This document shows, piece after piece, positions 50,230 to 61,429 of a stretch of DNA of 64,000 nucleotides (positions within the stretch are counted from its first letter, which is position 1; every line of letters starts with the position of its first letter). The notes below the pieces were generated by a model. The model saw only the letters and a list, made by a program, of their open reading frames with translations. It ran no database searches and was not told the DNA's origin. A program made the translations under genes and the position numbers. This DNA comes from Elusimicrobiaceae bacterium. GTDB taxonomy: Bacteria; Elusimicrobiota; Elusimicrobia; Elusimicrobiales; Elusimicrobiaceae. The stretch is taken from contig JAFXOI010000005.1 in the NCBI GenBank assembly GCA_017528825.1, positions 1 to 64,000 of the forward strand, in the 5' to 3' direction.

Positions 50230-50924
50230 AATAATTTAGCGCACGCAGAAATACAGGCTGTCTCAGCTCGCAGAATATGCGGGCCGAGTGTCACCGGCAG
50301 TACGCCGTATTGCGCCGCTACGATAATTTCTTCATCTGTCCAGCCGCCGGCCGGACCAATATAAATGCTTAAGGTGGACGGCTTACCCAGTTTTTCCAGT
50401 CCCCAAGATAAAGTATGCGTTTCTTCGGCTTCATAGGCCAGTAAAGACGGGGTTTCCGGCCGGGCCACGCATTGCTCAAAATCAATCGGAGTTTTTAATA
50501 CCGGAATTTCTCCACGGGAACATTGTTTACAAGCCGATATAATAATTTGCTGCCAACGTTCCTGTTTCTGTTCCCATTTCTTCAGCAAATCATATTCACT
50601 GCGCGCGGTATAAATCGGTTGAAAAGAGCAAACCCCCAGTTGCGTACATTTATCCAGTACATCTTCTAAGGTAGTGCGGGAGGTCGGGGCAAAGCATAAC
50701 TCTACCGCTAAAGCAGAGCGTTTGATTTCCAAGCGTGTAATCAGCTCGCCGCGGATAAAATTTTTCTGCACGCGGGTAATACGGGCGGTGTACTGCTTAC
50801 CTTTCCCGTCAAACACTTTGATTTCGTCCCCTTCTGTATGACGCGCCACGCCCGACACATGATGGGCTTCGGCACCTTCTATAAAAAATTCGGTTTCTTT
50901 AATATCAGCTAAAAATTGCGGCAT
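50226..50924 (-). CDS. rsmE: 16S rRNA (m3U1498) methyltransferase RsmE
   Basis: A 232-residue SPOUT-class methyltransferase with N-terminal PUA-like domain (HHVSGVARHTEGDEIKVFDG) and the SAM-binding knot IYIGPAGGWTDEE and LGPHILRAETA. It is coupled to mtaB by a 4-nt overlap. Two rRNA/tRNA modification genes in one unit is a common arrangement. Confidence 0.93.
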   Translation of the reverse strand: MPQFLADIKETEFFIEGAEAHHVSGVARHTEGDEIKVFDGKGKQYTARITRVQKNFIRGELITRLEIKRSALAVELCFAPTSRTTLEDVLDKCTQLGVCSFQPIYTARSEYDLLKKWEQKQERWQQIIISACKQCSRGEIPVLKTPIDFEQCVARPETPSLLAYEAEETHTLSWGLEKLGKPSTLSIYIGPAGGWTDEEIIVAAQYGVLPVTLGPHILRAETACISACAKLL

Positions 50925-50978
50925 ATAAGCTCCTGCTTATATTTTAGTAAATTCAGTTTTCACAAGAAAGTATATGCA

Positions 50979-51013
50979 TAAAAATTCCCCGCCTGGTTTT
51001 ACAAGCGGGGGAT
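50979..51013 (-). terminator. Terminator of the GIN-domain protein gene
   Basis: ATTCCCCGC / GCGGGGGAT stem with an 11-12 nt loop; on the minus strand it ends in U5. Confidence 0.8.
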
Positions 51014-51030
51014 CTTTTAACAAAATTTTC

Positions 51031-51933
51031 TTAGCTGTTTTTACGCACAAGCCCCTTACCGGAACGATTGATTTCACGCGGCCAACCCCGATATTCTACG
51101 ACGCCGCGCTTTTCGGTCTGTGCATTGAGCGTCCCTTCCACCCGCACTCCAATATGTGCTGAATTGCCCGCCATAACATCGGCATTATTTGCTTGCAAAG
51201 TGCTGGCTTTTACCTCACTGCGGTCACGGGCAGTTAAGGAAGCGCTATCTGTTTTTCCCTTTAATTCTATTTCTGCGGCTTGTTTGGTTTCAGCCACTAC
51301 AGAATTGCCGGTTAAACCGGAAATAGAAATATCGGAGCGGTTATGCGCCAAGGCATGCACCTGTTCACAGCTAAGCCGTTGGGCATCTACGGAAGATTTA
51401 TCGGCTGTTTCTATATGTAAAAATTGGCAAGTTAACTCTCCCACATCCACCTCGGCATCTCCTTGGGTATGAATCTTTACGGTGTTGGCTTGCAAAGCAT
51501 CTATTTCCACTTCTGTCTTTCCGTCTGCCCAAATGGTCAGTTCCGTCACATTCAACGAGCCTACCACTTGGACCTCTCCCTGTTCTTTTACTTCAATATG
51601 CGCCAAAGAAGGGGCTAATACCAATACCCGCAAGTGGTGATCTCCCACTACCACAACCGGTTCCTTATAGTGGATAAACAAAGCACCCCCTTCACTCTTT
51701 ACCTCTACTAAATCCACCAAATTATTCGGCCCGAATAGAGATACCGTGTAATTTTCATCTTCAATTTGTTGGAAATCTACCTCGGTCTGTCCGCTAACGG
51801 ACAGGCCAGTAAAAGCCGCTACAGGGCCGATTTCCTTGCCGCGGTGCTGATCACTGCCGGTTACTATAAGCGGCTTAGCGTGGATGTTCAGCGCACACGT
51901 GCATAAAAATACGAACCACATTATTTTTTTCAT
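51031..51933 (-). CDS. Secreted GIN-domain (DUF2807) protein
   Basis: A 300-residue exported protein (signal peptide MKKIMWFVFLCTCALNIHA). The body is a run of short beta-strand repeats of the type found in the head GIN domain: FTGLSVSGQTEVDF, then successive V-x-G/T/D-x-S-x-V turns to about residue 280. These fold as a right-handed beta helix in related proteins. Function is unknown; surface adhesion or envelope sensing have been suggested for the family. The C-terminus is basic. It is monocistronic. Confidence 0.75.
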   Translation of the reverse strand: MKKIMWFVFLCTCALNIHAKPLIVTGSDQHRGKEIGPVAAFTGLSVSGQTEVDFQQIEDENYTVSLFGPNNLVDLVEVKSEGGALFIHYKEPVVVVGDHHLRVLVLAPSLAHIEVKEQGEVQVVGSLNVTELTIWADGKTEVEIDALQANTVKIHTQGDAEVDVGELTCQFLHIETADKSSVDAQRLSCEQVHALAHNRSDISISGLTGNSVVAETKQAAEIELKGKTDSASLTARDRSEVKASTLQANNADVMAGNSAHIGVRVEGTLNAQTEKRGVVEYRGWPREINRSGKGLVRKNS

Positions 51934-52088
51934 GTTTCCCCCTTGTGCTATTTAGAGCAACTGTAAAGTAGTTTATCGTAGCAAAATAGCCAAAGGGTTT
52001 CACTGTACTTTTTTTGATTAGATTTCCAATCCCCGCCAAACACCTCCTGACTTTTCCATTATTAGAAGGGAATGCCGGCATTTCTACA

Positions 52089-52118
52089 TAAAAAATCCTC
52101 CGGACTAAATCGGAGGAT
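52089..52118 (-). terminator. Terminator of the ATP synthase/SPFH/Sel1 unit
   Basis: ATCCTCCG / CGGAGGAT stem followed on the minus strand by six U, 25 nt past the Sel1-protein stop. Confidence 0.85.
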
Positions 52119-52142
52119 ATCTATTGAGTGAGTTATAAAAAA

Positions 52143-53270
52143 TTAGTGCATTTGTGTCAGTAAGGCCGCCGCTTGTTCATTTCCGTTGTCGCGCGCCTGT
52201 TGCAACCACCGGCGTGCTTCATTGCGGTTGGCTTTGACCCCAATACCGCGGTAATAGGATTGCCCCAGCACATATTGAGCATCCGCATGGCCTAATTCTG
52301 CCGCCTGCTTAAAAGAAGACATAGCCGCCCGAATATTCTTGGCGGTACCTTGGCCCTGCATTTGCATAATTCCGCGCATATACAAACCGCCGGCATGATT
52401 TTGCTGGGCCGCTAAGTCAAACCACCGAAAGGCGATTTGATATTCTTCCGGATTTTGGGCCATTTGGTAAATACGGTCCCCTACTTCATACTGAGCACGG
52501 GCATCGGCCCCTTCGGCCGCTTTCTGTAAATATTCCAAGGCTTTTAGTTCGTCTAATCGAGTTGGGACCATGTACCACTGATACAAGGCATATTGCGCTT
52601 GCGGCACATTTGAATCAGCCAGTTTTTTGTACCATGCCTCGGCCTGCTCGTCATTTTTTTCCAAAGCGTCCCCATTCTGATAGGCCTCTGCTAAAACAAG
52701 TGTTTCTGCATTAACCTCCGATTGCGCTTTTTGCTCCAACTCGACTAATTGTTTAACTCGGTCAACCAGTCCCGGATTTTCACTTTGTAATTGCTCTAAA
52801 GCAGCTTGTGCATCCGGATCGTTTTGGGCACTGGCTTTTATCCACCACCAAGCCGCTTGTCCAAGATGCTCGGGCAGATTTTCGGTACCTGTTTGATATA
52901 GACGCCCCAAAGCATACTGGGTCGGTGCATAATTTTTTGCCGCCGCCAACTTCAAATAAGAAACGCCGGAATCTATATCCCGCTCCAGTTTTTCCCCTGT
53001 TAAATAGAGCTGCGCCAGCTCATAGGCAGCCGCGCCATCTCCCTGTGCGGCCGCTTTTTGATACCATGCCACCGCTTGCGACACGTCCGGAGTGATTACT
53101 TCTCCTGCCAAATAGGCTTGTGCCACTTGCATTTGTGCGGCGGCTTGCCCTTGACGGGCTTGAGCCAATGCAGCCTCAAAGGCTTTGCGTTGGGGGCTTT
53201 TATATAACACCCCGTACACAATGGCCCCGATAACAGCCGCCGCTACCATGCATCTTAACAAGGTTTTCAT
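52143..53270 (-). CDS. Sel1-like repeat (TPR-type) protein
   Basis: A 375-residue protein with an N-terminal signal anchor (residues about 5-24) and about eight Sel1-like repeats, each with the A-x-x-x-L/Y-x-x-G core (AQAYLAGEVITPDVSQAVAW, AQLYLTGEKLERDIDSGV and so on). Such repeats form alpha-helical scaffolds for envelope protein complexes. It follows the SPFH gene by 4 nt, and both follow atpC, so it is probably carried on the ATP synthase transcript. Confidence 0.82.
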   Translation of the reverse strand: MKTLLRCMVAAAVIGAIVYGVLYKSPQRKAFEAALAQARQGQAAAQMQVAQAYLAGEVITPDVSQAVAWYQKAAAQGDGAAAYELAQLYLTGEKLERDIDSGVSYLKLAAAKNYAPTQYALGRLYQTGTENLPEHLGQAAWWWIKASAQNDPDAQAALEQLQSENPGLVDRVKQLVELEQKAQSEVNAETLVLAEAYQNGDALEKNDEQAEAWYKKLADSNVPQAQYALYQWYMVPTRLDELKALEYLQKAAEGADARAQYEVGDRIYQMAQNPEEYQIAFRWFDLAAQQNHAGGLYMRGIMQMQGQGTAKNIRAAMSSFKQAAELGHADAQYVLGQSYYRGIGVKANRNEARRWLQQARDNGNEQAAALLTQMH

Positions 53271-53274
53271 GAAT

Positions 53275-54084
53275 TTATTTTACCATGACAAAGGGCATTT
53301 CGCCGCCAGCCATATACGTCGGCATGCGGCCATCCCATTTCTCAATGGCTTTCAGTTGTGCTTCCACTTGGCGCAGTTTAATCAAGTTGTCGGATACCAC
53401 TTCGCGTTGCAAACGCAACGATTTGGCTTCGGCTTCTGCCTGCAAGATTTTCTGCTCGGCTTCTTTTTTCACTTTTTCCACTAAATTGGTCGCACGTTTG
53501 GCTTCTTGTTCGGCAATTTGTTTCTCTTCTACGGCTTTCAAAAATTGCGGAGAAAAATCAAAGTCCGTAATGGCGATGTCCGATACAATCACTTGTTTTT
53601 CGTTCATTTTAGACTTCAAAATTTCATCTAGTTCCTGCGCCACTTGTACCCGGTTAGAAATTACTGCTTCGGCGGAATATTTTGCTAGTACGGCTTTAGT
53701 CCATTCTTCCACCATAGGACGTAACACCGTGTTGGTATAATCCGGGCCTAAGTTGCGATAAATAGAAATAATCGTATCGGGCAGAATGCGGTGGTTAATA
53801 GCCAAGGTTAATTTCACCGTCTGCAAGTCTTTTGAAAAAGCTTCTGTTTGGAAAGAATCTTTTTTAATACGCACGGAGAATTTTTCCACTTGGTCCACAA
53901 ACGGAATTTTGGTATGGATACCTTCCGTATAAGAGTCCACTATTTTACCGAAGCGCAACTTGACTGCTACGCTGCCCGCCGGTACCGTGAAATAAGAACC
54001 CAAGGCGATGACCAGAAAGAACCCGAAAATCACCACCCATATTAATCCTATTACTGCTTTTGCTTCATTGCTGACATTTCGCAT
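53275..54084 (-). CDS. SPFH/prohibitin-family membrane protein
   Basis: A 269-residue protein: one N-terminal transmembrane segment (about residues 10-32), the SPFH/band-7 domain (VPAGSVAVKLRFGKIVDSYTEGIH onward, abbreviated) and a C-terminal helical region rich in Ala/Glu/Lys (EQEAKRATNLVEKVKKEAEQ). It resembles prohibitin/HflC-like ring scaffolds that organise membrane microdomains. It follows atpC by 18 nt with a strong AAGGAGAAATT site. A role in ATP synthase or protease control is only inferred from position. Confidence 0.88.
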   Translation of the reverse strand: MRNVSNEAKAVIGLIWVVIFGFFLVIALGSYFTVPAGSVAVKLRFGKIVDSYTEGIHTKIPFVDQVEKFSVRIKKDSFQTEAFSKDLQTVKLTLAINHRILPDTIISIYRNLGPDYTNTVLRPMVEEWTKAVLAKYSAEAVISNRVQVAQELDEILKSKMNEKQVIVSDIAITDFDFSPQFLKAVEEKQIAEQEAKRATNLVEKVKKEAEQKILQAEAEAKSLRLQREVVSDNLIKLRQVEAQLKAIEKWDGRMPTYMAGGEMPFVMVK

Positions 54085-54102
54085 AATTTCTCCTTGTTAA
54101 TT

Positions 54103-54516
54103 TTAACCTAAGTGACGGTGTTTTACTTTCATACGGGCCAAAGCCTGTTTGATTTCCAACTCCGCCAATTCAAAATCAATATCCGCATCTTTGCGGGAAA
54201 GAGATTCTTTGGCACGTTTGATTTTTTGTTTTTCTTCTTCCTCATCTATCTCGTCTACCAAATCGGCCCCTTCCGCAAATATATTAACTTCTTCACGCAT
54301 AATTTCCGCAAAGCCGCCCAAGACGGCAAATTCGTTTTCCGTATCGTTTTCTTTGTAACGCAAAGAACCAAATCCCAGTTGCACCACCATGGGAATATGC
54401 CCCGGCAATACTCCCATTTCTCCCGATAAAGTAGGCAATACAACAGACTGTATCGGCAAGTCCTTGAGCAACTGTTTTTGCGGAGTAATTAAATTAAGCG
54501 TAAAGGTTTTGGGCAT
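54103..54516 (-). CDS. atpC: ATP synthase epsilon subunit
   Basis: A 137-residue subunit with the beta-sandwich N-domain (FTLNLITPQKQLLKDLPIQS, GILPGHIP-type text as GVLPGHIPMV) and a helical C-domain. It rides on the rotor with gamma and can inhibit ATP hydrolysis. It follows atpD by 2 nt. Confidence 0.94.
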   Translation of the reverse strand: MPKTFTLNLITPQKQLLKDLPIQSVVLPTLSGEMGVLPGHIPMVVQLGFGSLRYKENDTENEFAVLGGFAEIMREEVNIFAEGADLVDEIDEEEEKQKIKRAKESLSRKDADIDFELAELEIKQALARMKVKHRHLG

Positions 54517-54518
54517 AC

Positions 54519-55939
<1,421 letters not shown>

Positions 55940-55960
55940 AATTTATTCTCCGCTTCAAAA

Positions 55961-56869
55961 TTAACCGTTCAAGGCTTCGGCCCCGTTCACGATGTCCAAA
56001 ATTTCATTGGTAATGCCGGCTTGACGTACTTTGTTGAGTTTTACACCCAACGCTTCGGCCAATTCTCCGGCGTTCTTGCTGGCCGCGTCCATGGCATTCA
56101 TGGTGGCCGCCAAGTTGGCAGCTTGGCTCTCCAGCAAGATACGATACATATTTGCTTTTATCAGGCGAGGAACTAATGCGTGGAATATTTCCTTAATACT
56201 GGGCTCAAATAAAAATTCCGTTTGATCCTCTTTTTCCTGTACCATCGGCCAAGCAGCAAAAGGCAACATCGTTGACTGCACCAGCTGTTGGCTTCCCATC
56301 GATTTGAAATCATTGTACAGCAAAGTTACGGAAGACAAATTCTGTTCAAAATACTCTTTCAAAACAGCCTCTCCCAATAACTCCGCATGGGCATAAGTAA
56401 CCTTTGGAAAAATCCCTACGCTACTATAGACAATATGGATATTTTCCCGTCGGAAACGACTGATAAAATCTTTGCCTTTTTTACCGATACAAAACACAAA
56501 AACATCTTGTTCTTGATGTTCTTTTAAGAAGGCAACCGCCGCGCGTAAAATCACCGCGTTAAAAGAACCTGCCAGTCCTTTGTCACCGGTAATAACGATT
56601 AAGCCCAATCTGTTGGGATCTGCGGTTTTGTTGACTAACAAACGAGAAGCCCAACTCTCTTTCACGTCTTCCTGCTCCGGTAACGCCAGTACTTCTTGTT
56701 TCAAATCCCCCACCATCTCCAGCATTTTTTTAGCAAACGGACGAGCCTGTTCCATCGCTTGTTGCGCTTTACGAATGCGCGCGCTGGAAATCATCTTCAT
56801 GGTTTGCATGATTTGCTGGGTAGAGCGAATGGCCTTGATATTTTGGCGTATATCGCGCAACGATTCCAT
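55961..56869 (-). CDS. atpG: ATP synthase gamma subunit
   Basis: A 302-residue central-stalk subunit: N-terminal helix IRQNIKAIRSTQQIMQTMKMIS (abbreviated) and C-terminal helix with ASKNAGELAEALGVKLNKVRQA, which together form the coiled-coil rotor shaft. ITGDKGLAGSFN is in the Rossmann-like part. In most operons it directly follows atpA; here an epimerase gene is between them. Confidence 0.95.
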   Translation of the reverse strand: MESLRDIRQNIKAIRSTQQIMQTMKMISSARIRKAQQAMEQARPFAKKMLEMVGDLKQEVLALPEQEDVKESWASRLLVNKTADPNRLGLIVITGDKGLAGSFNAVILRAAVAFLKEHQEQDVFVFCIGKKGKDFISRFRRENIHIVYSSVGIFPKVTYAHAELLGEAVLKEYFEQNLSSVTLLYNDFKSMGSQQLVQSTMLPFAAWPMVQEKEDQTEFLFEPSIKEIFHALVPRLIKANMYRILLESQAANLAATMNAMDAASKNAGELAEALGVKLNKVRQAGITNEILDIVNGAEALNG

Positions 56870-56877
56870 AACAATCC

Positions 56878-57807
56878 TTAATTTTCTTTTTTACCTTCCA
56901 AAATAGCCACATAATCTGCGATGGCTGCTTCTAGAGTAAAGTCGGGCGTATAGCCTGTTTTCTCTTTGGCAAGACTCATATCGGCTTCTGTTTTGTTTTG
57001 GAAGAACGGATACGGATTATCGATATATTCCGGTTCCAAATTCGTACCCAGTTCATGATTTAAGCAATTAATAATGTCATTATAACTGCGGGCAATCCCC
57101 GTGGCAGCATTGAGTACACAAGTTTCTTTGCCGTTTTTCATGGCGCATAAATTGGCTTTGACAATATCTTTTACGTACACAAAATCACGCATTTGTTCGC
57201 CGTTTTTAAACACGCGCGGGCGTTTGCCTTCTTTCATTTGTTTATACAACTGATACACCATGCTGGCCATTTTGCCCTTGTAATATTCCCCCGGGCCAAA
57301 CACATTAAAATAACGCAAACCGATGATCTTCATATCTTGGTGGTCTTGCGAAAATTTGCGTGCCAAATTATCATCAATGACTTTCGAAAAACCATACACA
57401 TTTTCCGGATGGGTCGGTTGCGTTTCTTTCATCGGCACCGCTCCGTTACCATAGGTGGCGGCAGAGGAAGCATAAACTACTTTGCGGATTTCATTTTCAG
57501 CCGCATAATTCAAAATATTGCGAAATGCCTCTACATTCTGGCGCATCATTTCGAGTTGGTCCATCACGGTAGTATCGGTAATAGCTGCCTCGTGGAAAAT
57601 ACCGTCATAATAATCCGGCTCCGGCAATTCTTCAAACAAATTAATTCCGTACACATCGCCCTTAAAACCAATTAAATTTTTGAAATGGCCATTGTGCTTA
57701 AAATCGTCCACTACGGTTACTTCGTGGCCTTGTGCCTCCAAAGTTTTGGCAATATTACTGCCGATAAAGCCAGCACCGCCGGTTACTAAATATTTTTTCT
57801 TATCCAT
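56878..57807 (-). CDS. hldD: ADP-L-glycero-D-manno-heptose-6-epimerase (HldD-like) within the atp operon
   Basis: A 309-residue extended short-chain dehydrogenase: NAD(P)-binding TGGAGFIGSN, SSAATYGNG, the YGFSK catalytic tyrosine/lysine and RYFNVFGPGEYYKGKMASMV, which match HldD more closely than GalE. HldD makes the heptose precursor of lipopolysaccharide inner core. It is wedged between atpA and atpG with gaps of 9 and 8 nt, so it must be co-transcribed with the ATP synthase. This placement is unusual. The alternative is another nucleotide-sugar epimerase. Confidence 0.85.
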   Translation of the reverse strand: MDKKKYLVTGGAGFIGSNIAKTLEAQGHEVTVVDDFKHNGHFKNLIGFKGDVYGINLFEELPEPDYYDGIFHEAAITDTTVMDQLEMMRQNVEAFRNILNYAAENEIRKVVYASSAATYGNGAVPMKETQPTHPENVYGFSKVIDDNLARKFSQDHQDMKIIGLRYFNVFGPGEYYKGKMASMVYQLYKQMKEGKRPRVFKNGEQMRDFVYVKDIVKANLCAMKNGKETCVLNAATGIARSYNDIINCLNHELGTNLEPEYIDNPYPFFQNKTEADMSLAKEKTGYTPDFTLEAAIADYVAILEGKKEN

Positions 57808-57816
57808 AAATATCTC

Positions 57817-59343
57817 CTATTTATTGCCTTTGAAAATTTCTTGGAACTTTGTCAACGCATCATCTATTTGAACCGTTAAATCATCGGTCAATTCGCTTGC
57901 TGTATCCAGTGCGTCCATGAGCTCTTTCTGTTGTGCGTCTGCCCATGCTAACAGTTGTTTTTCATATGCACGGACATTTTCAACTGCCACACTATCGGTA
58001 TATCCGTGCACGCCTGCATACAATACCAAGATTTGCTGACTTAGACGCATGGGTTGATATTGGTCTTGCTTTAGCAGTTCGCTCATGCGTTTGCCGCGTT
58101 CGATTTGGCGTTGGGATTCTTTGTCTAGTTCAGAACCAAACTGCGCAAACCCGGCCAGCTCTTGATATTGTGACATATCTACGCGCAATGTACCTGCCAC
58201 TTTGCGCATGGTTTTGCGTTGAGCCGAACCGCCCACGCGGGAAACAGATAACCCCACATTAATAGCCGGTTTGGTACCGCTTAAAAACAAACTGCTTTCC
58301 AAATAAATTTGTCCGTCCGTAATAGAAATTACGTTAGTCGGAATATAGGCAGAAACGTCATTGGCCTGCGTTTCAATAATAGGCAGTGCCGTCAAGGAGC
58401 CGCCGCCGTTTTCTTGCGATAATTTGCACGCACGTTCTAACAGGCGGGAATGCAAATAAAAGACGTCTCCGGGGTATGCTTCGCGGCCGGGAGGACGGCG
58501 CAGCAGCAAAGACATTTGACGATACGCCTGTGCATGTTTAGACAAATCATCATACACAATCAGCACATCTTTGCCTTTCCACATAAAATATTCCCCGATT
58601 GCACATCCGGCATAGGGAGCAATGTATAAGAGAGAAGCCGGATCTGCCGCCGTAGCAGCTACCACGGTGGTATATTCCATCGCTCCGAAATCTTGCAAGG
58701 TTTTCACCACTTGTGCAACGGTACTGTTTTTCTGTCCGACAGCAACGTAAATACATAAACAACGTTGCTCTTTTGGCAAATTCTTTTGGTTGATAATAGC
58801 ATCAATAGCAATAGCTGTTTTACCGGTTTGACGGTCTCCGATGATTAGTTCGCGCTGTCCTTTACCAATAGGCACCAAGGCATCTACCGCCTTCAAGCCG
58901 GTTTGCAAAGGTTGTTTTACCGGTTGGCGCTCTACGATACCCGGAGCAACAATATCCAGCGGCATATTTTTTTCTGACGGGATTTCTCCTTTACCGTCTA
59001 ACGGACGCCCTAACGGATCTACTACCCGTCCGATGATTTGTTCGCCTACCGGGATGCTGATAACTTCCCCGGTGCGTTTCACGGTAGCACCCTCTTGTAC
59101 CTGATCGTCCGGCCCCATTAATACGCAGCCGACGTTATCATATTCCAGGTTCATGGCCATGCCTTTAATGCCGTGGCCAAAATCCACCAGCTCAGATGCT
59201 TTCACCTCTTTGAGCCCGTACACACGCGCAATACCGTCACCCACCTGAATGACAGTACCTACTTCACTCAGATCTGCCCGTGTATCAAAATTTTTTATTT
59301 TTTCTTCAATAATATTGGTTATTTCTTCCGGTCTTATCGCCAT
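57817..59343 (-). CDS. atpA: ATP synthase alpha subunit
   Basis: A 508-residue alpha subunit with P-loop GDRQTGKT, the alpha signature [15 protein letters not shown] and [17 protein letters not shown]. Complete N-terminal beta barrel and C-terminal helical bundle. It follows atpH by 13 nt. Confidence 0.97.
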   Translation of the reverse strand: MAIRPEEITNIIEEKIKNFDTRADLSEVGTVIQVGDGIARVYGLKEVKASELVDFGHGIKGMAMNLEYDNVGCVLMGPDDQVQEGATVKRTGEVISIPVGEQIIGRVVDPLGRPLDGKGEIPSEKNMPLDIVAPGIVERQPVKQPLQTGLKAVDALVPIGKGQRELIIGDRQTGKTAIAIDAIINQKNLPKEQRCLCIYVAVGQKNSTVAQVVKTLQDFGAMEYTTVVAATAADPASLLYIAPYAGCAIGEYFMWKGKDVLIVYDDLSKHAQAYRQMSLLLRRPPGREAYPGDVFYLHSRLLERACKLSQENGGGSLTALPIIETQANDVSAYIPTNVISITDGQIYLESSLFLSGTKPAINVGLSVSRVGGSAQRKTMRKVAGTLRVDMSQYQELAGFAQFGSELDKESQRQIERGKRMSELLKQDQYQPMRLSQQILVLYAGVHGYTDSVAVENVRAYEKQLLAWADAQQKELMDALDTASELTDDLTVQIDDALTKFQEIFKGNK

Positions 59344-59356
59344 AATCGCACCGTAA

Positions 59357-59881
59357 TTATCTGGTTAATTCTTCTTGCAATTTTTCAAAACGTCCCTGTA
59401 CAGAACCGTCTAACAACGTATCTCCCATACGCACCCGCAAACCACCTAAAAGTTCCGGTTTGACGGCAAATTGGCCTTGAATTGTTTTGCCGGTGAATTT
59501 TCCTAACGTCTGTTCCACCCGCTCTTGTTGGGCTTTGCTTAGTTCAAAGGCTGTTTCCACATGGGCCCGCATTACACCCATGCGCTCGTCTAATAGTTGC
59601 TGGGTTTGCGACACACAGGCCGCTAATAAATAATATCGCTTCGCCTCCAGCAACGTCTCAATAAACTGCGCCGCTATCCGCTCCGTTACTACCTCTGAAA
59701 CAAATTCTTTTTTCTGTTTCAATGGAACCGACGGATCCTGCATATAACCGGCAGCACGCTCCAGTAGCGCAGCGGCTTGTGCCAAATTTTTACACACGAA
59801 AGCCGCCTGTTCTGCATCAGGACTTAGTGCATCCAATGCGCGGGCATAACGACGAGCTAAAATGCGGTCTGTACTTTTCAT
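59357..59881 (-). CDS. atpH: ATP synthase delta subunit
   Basis: A 174-residue peripheral-stalk subunit with [11 protein letters not shown] at the N-terminus and a C-terminal [24 protein letters not shown] block, the family signature. It links the F1 head to subunit b. Spaced 4 nt from atpF. Confidence 0.93.
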   Translation of the reverse strand: MKSTDRILARRYARALDALSPDAEQAAFVCKNLAQAAALLERAAGYMQDPSVPLKQKKEFVSEVVTERIAAQFIETLLEAKRYYLLAACVSQTQQLLDERMGVMRAHVETAFELSKAQQERVEQTLGKFTGKTIQGQFAVKPELLGGLRVRMGDTLLDGSVQGRFEKLQEELTR

Positions 59882-59885
59882 ATCT

Positions 59886-60383
59886 TTATACGCGGGAGCT
59901 AATATCGTTTAATACTTGCTCCACCAGTTGCTCCGAAGCAGAAGCATTGAGTTGTTGTTGCGTCAAACGTTGCGCTGCCAGTAATGCCGTGCGGGCAATC
60001 TGGGTACGCGCCTCTTTCAACGCTTTTTCCTTTTCCGCTTCTATCTGTTCTTTTGCCTGAGCTAATAAATGCGCCGCTTGTTCTTGCGTTTGCGCCAATA
60101 ATTGCTCTTTTTGAGTGTTGCCGATGGCCACCGCTTCTTGGATTTTTTGAGCGGCTTGCTGCGAAATATGTTGCAACTTTTCATCTAGGGCTTGTTTGAG
60201 TTGCTCAGCTTCCGCACGTGCCTGAGCCGCCGCCGTTTGATTATCCGCAATTTGCTTTTCACGGCGATCCAAAGCCGCTATCAGGCCTTTCCATGCCAGC
60301 TTATGCAATAACCACACCAGTAGCAAAAAATTGACAACTGTTAGCGCCAAAACCCCAAAATCTGGATTTAATAATTGATCCAT
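59886..60383 (-). CDS. atpF: ATP synthase b subunit
   Basis: A 165-residue subunit: one N-terminal transmembrane helix (about residues 8-28), then a long Ala/Glu/Gln/Lys-rich coiled coil to the C-terminus. Only one b-type gene is present, so the stalk is likely a homodimer. Confidence 0.94.
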   Translation of the reverse strand: MDQLLNPDFGVLALTVVNFLLLVWLLHKLAWKGLIAALDRREKQIADNQTAAAQARAEAEQLKQALDEKLQHISQQAAQKIQEAVAIGNTQKEQLLAQTQEQAAHLLAQAKEQIEAEKEKALKEARTQIARTALLAAQRLTQQQLNASASEQLVEQVLNDISSRV

Positions 60384-60403
60384 ATCCCCTGCCTATTGGG
60401 CAA

Positions 60404-60631
60404 TTACATGACCATGGTTAATAAACAAATGACCAGACCCAACATCGCGGCCCCTTCCAACAAAGCGGCGATAATAATCATGGTCGTGCGGATGCTGTTA
60501 CCGGCTTCCGGTTGACGGGCCGTTCCTTCCAAGGCCGCAGTACCGATTTTACCCAGTCCCAATCCGGCTCCGATTACCGTTAGTCCGGCTCCGATACCGG
60601 CCGCGATAAATTTCAATGCAGTAAGTTCCAT
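60404..60631 (-). CDS. atpE: ATP synthase c subunit
   Basis: A 75-residue hairpin proteolipid: helix 1 with GIGAGLTVIGAGLGLGKIG, a polar ARQPE loop and helix 2 with the ion-binding Glu in ALLEGAAMLG. The Gln in helix 1 and the Ser/Thr after Glu that mark sodium-binding c rings are absent, so proton coupling is inferred. Between atpB and atpF as usual. Confidence 0.95.
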   Translation of the reverse strand: MELTALKFIAAGIGAGLTVIGAGLGLGKIGTAALEGTARQPEAGNSIRTTMIIIAALLEGAAMLGLVICLLTMVM

Positions 60632-60664
60632 ACGTTTCTCTCCTTTTGCGGTTTCCCGCGTAAA

Positions 60665-61426
60665 TTAATGCGAATGAATCACAAGTCCAACATAAATTGA
60701 CGTCAGTAGCGTAAATACATACGCCTGTAAAAATGCTACCAACAATTCCAAAAACGTCATAAAAATCTCAAGGCCCATCGCAGGGATGGCCGAGCCGACG
60801 CCGGCTATTTTGCTCATTTGTCCGATGATAAAAACGATTAACAATAAGCTAAGCAACACCATATGCCCCGAAAGCATATTGGCAAACAAACGAATAGCCA
60901 ACACGCAAACACGAATGAGTAAGCTGATTACTTCCAGCGGGAAAATAAGCGGCACGAGCCACCACGGTGTCCCGCCGGGGACAAAGGTTTTAATAAAACC
61001 GACCGGCCCGTGAAATTTAATACCGCAATATACAATTAACGCGCCGGAACAAAGGGCCAGTCCTCCCGTTACCGAAATGTTAGAAGTAATGGTTTTGACT
61101 TCCGGAATTAAGCCGGCTAAATTAGAAAATAAAATAAACAGGAAAAGTGTGCAAAAGTAAGACAAAAAGGTTTTCCCTTCCACGCCCATACCGGGGATGA
61201 CAATACCGTCGCGCATAAAACCCACATACTCTTCCCCAGCGGTACGCATTAGGCGGGCAAACACGCTCTTCCCCTGGCGGGACAACAACCATCCCGTTAG
61301 CAAAAGGATGATACTAATGCAAAACATGGTAACAGTATGCGCCGTCAAAGGTAGATGAATCGTACCTAACATGACCCCAAAATCGTGGTCCAAAATATGA
61401 TGCGCAATCGTTTGAGATACTTCCAT
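60665..61426 (-). CDS. atpB: ATP synthase a subunit
   Basis: A 253-residue membrane subunit with about six helices. The essential Arg is in RLFANMLSGHMV, and the C-terminal helix carries the ELLVAFLQAYVFTLLTSIY motif. It forms the ion half-channels next to the c ring. Start ATG 61426 has AAAGGATC 7 nt upstream. Confidence 0.95.
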   Translation of the reverse strand: MEVSQTIAHHILDHDFGVMLGTIHLPLTAHTVTMFCISIILLLTGWLLSRQGKSVFARLMRTAGEEYVGFMRDGIVIPGMGVEGKTFLSYFCTLFLFILFSNLAGLIPEVKTITSNISVTGGLALCSGALIVYCGIKFHGPVGFIKTFVPGGTPWWLVPLIFPLEVISLLIRVCVLAIRLFANMLSGHMVLLSLLLIVFIIGQMSKIAGVGSAIPAMGLEIFMTFLELLVAFLQAYVFTLLTSIYVGLVIHSH

Positions 61427-61429
61427 GTA

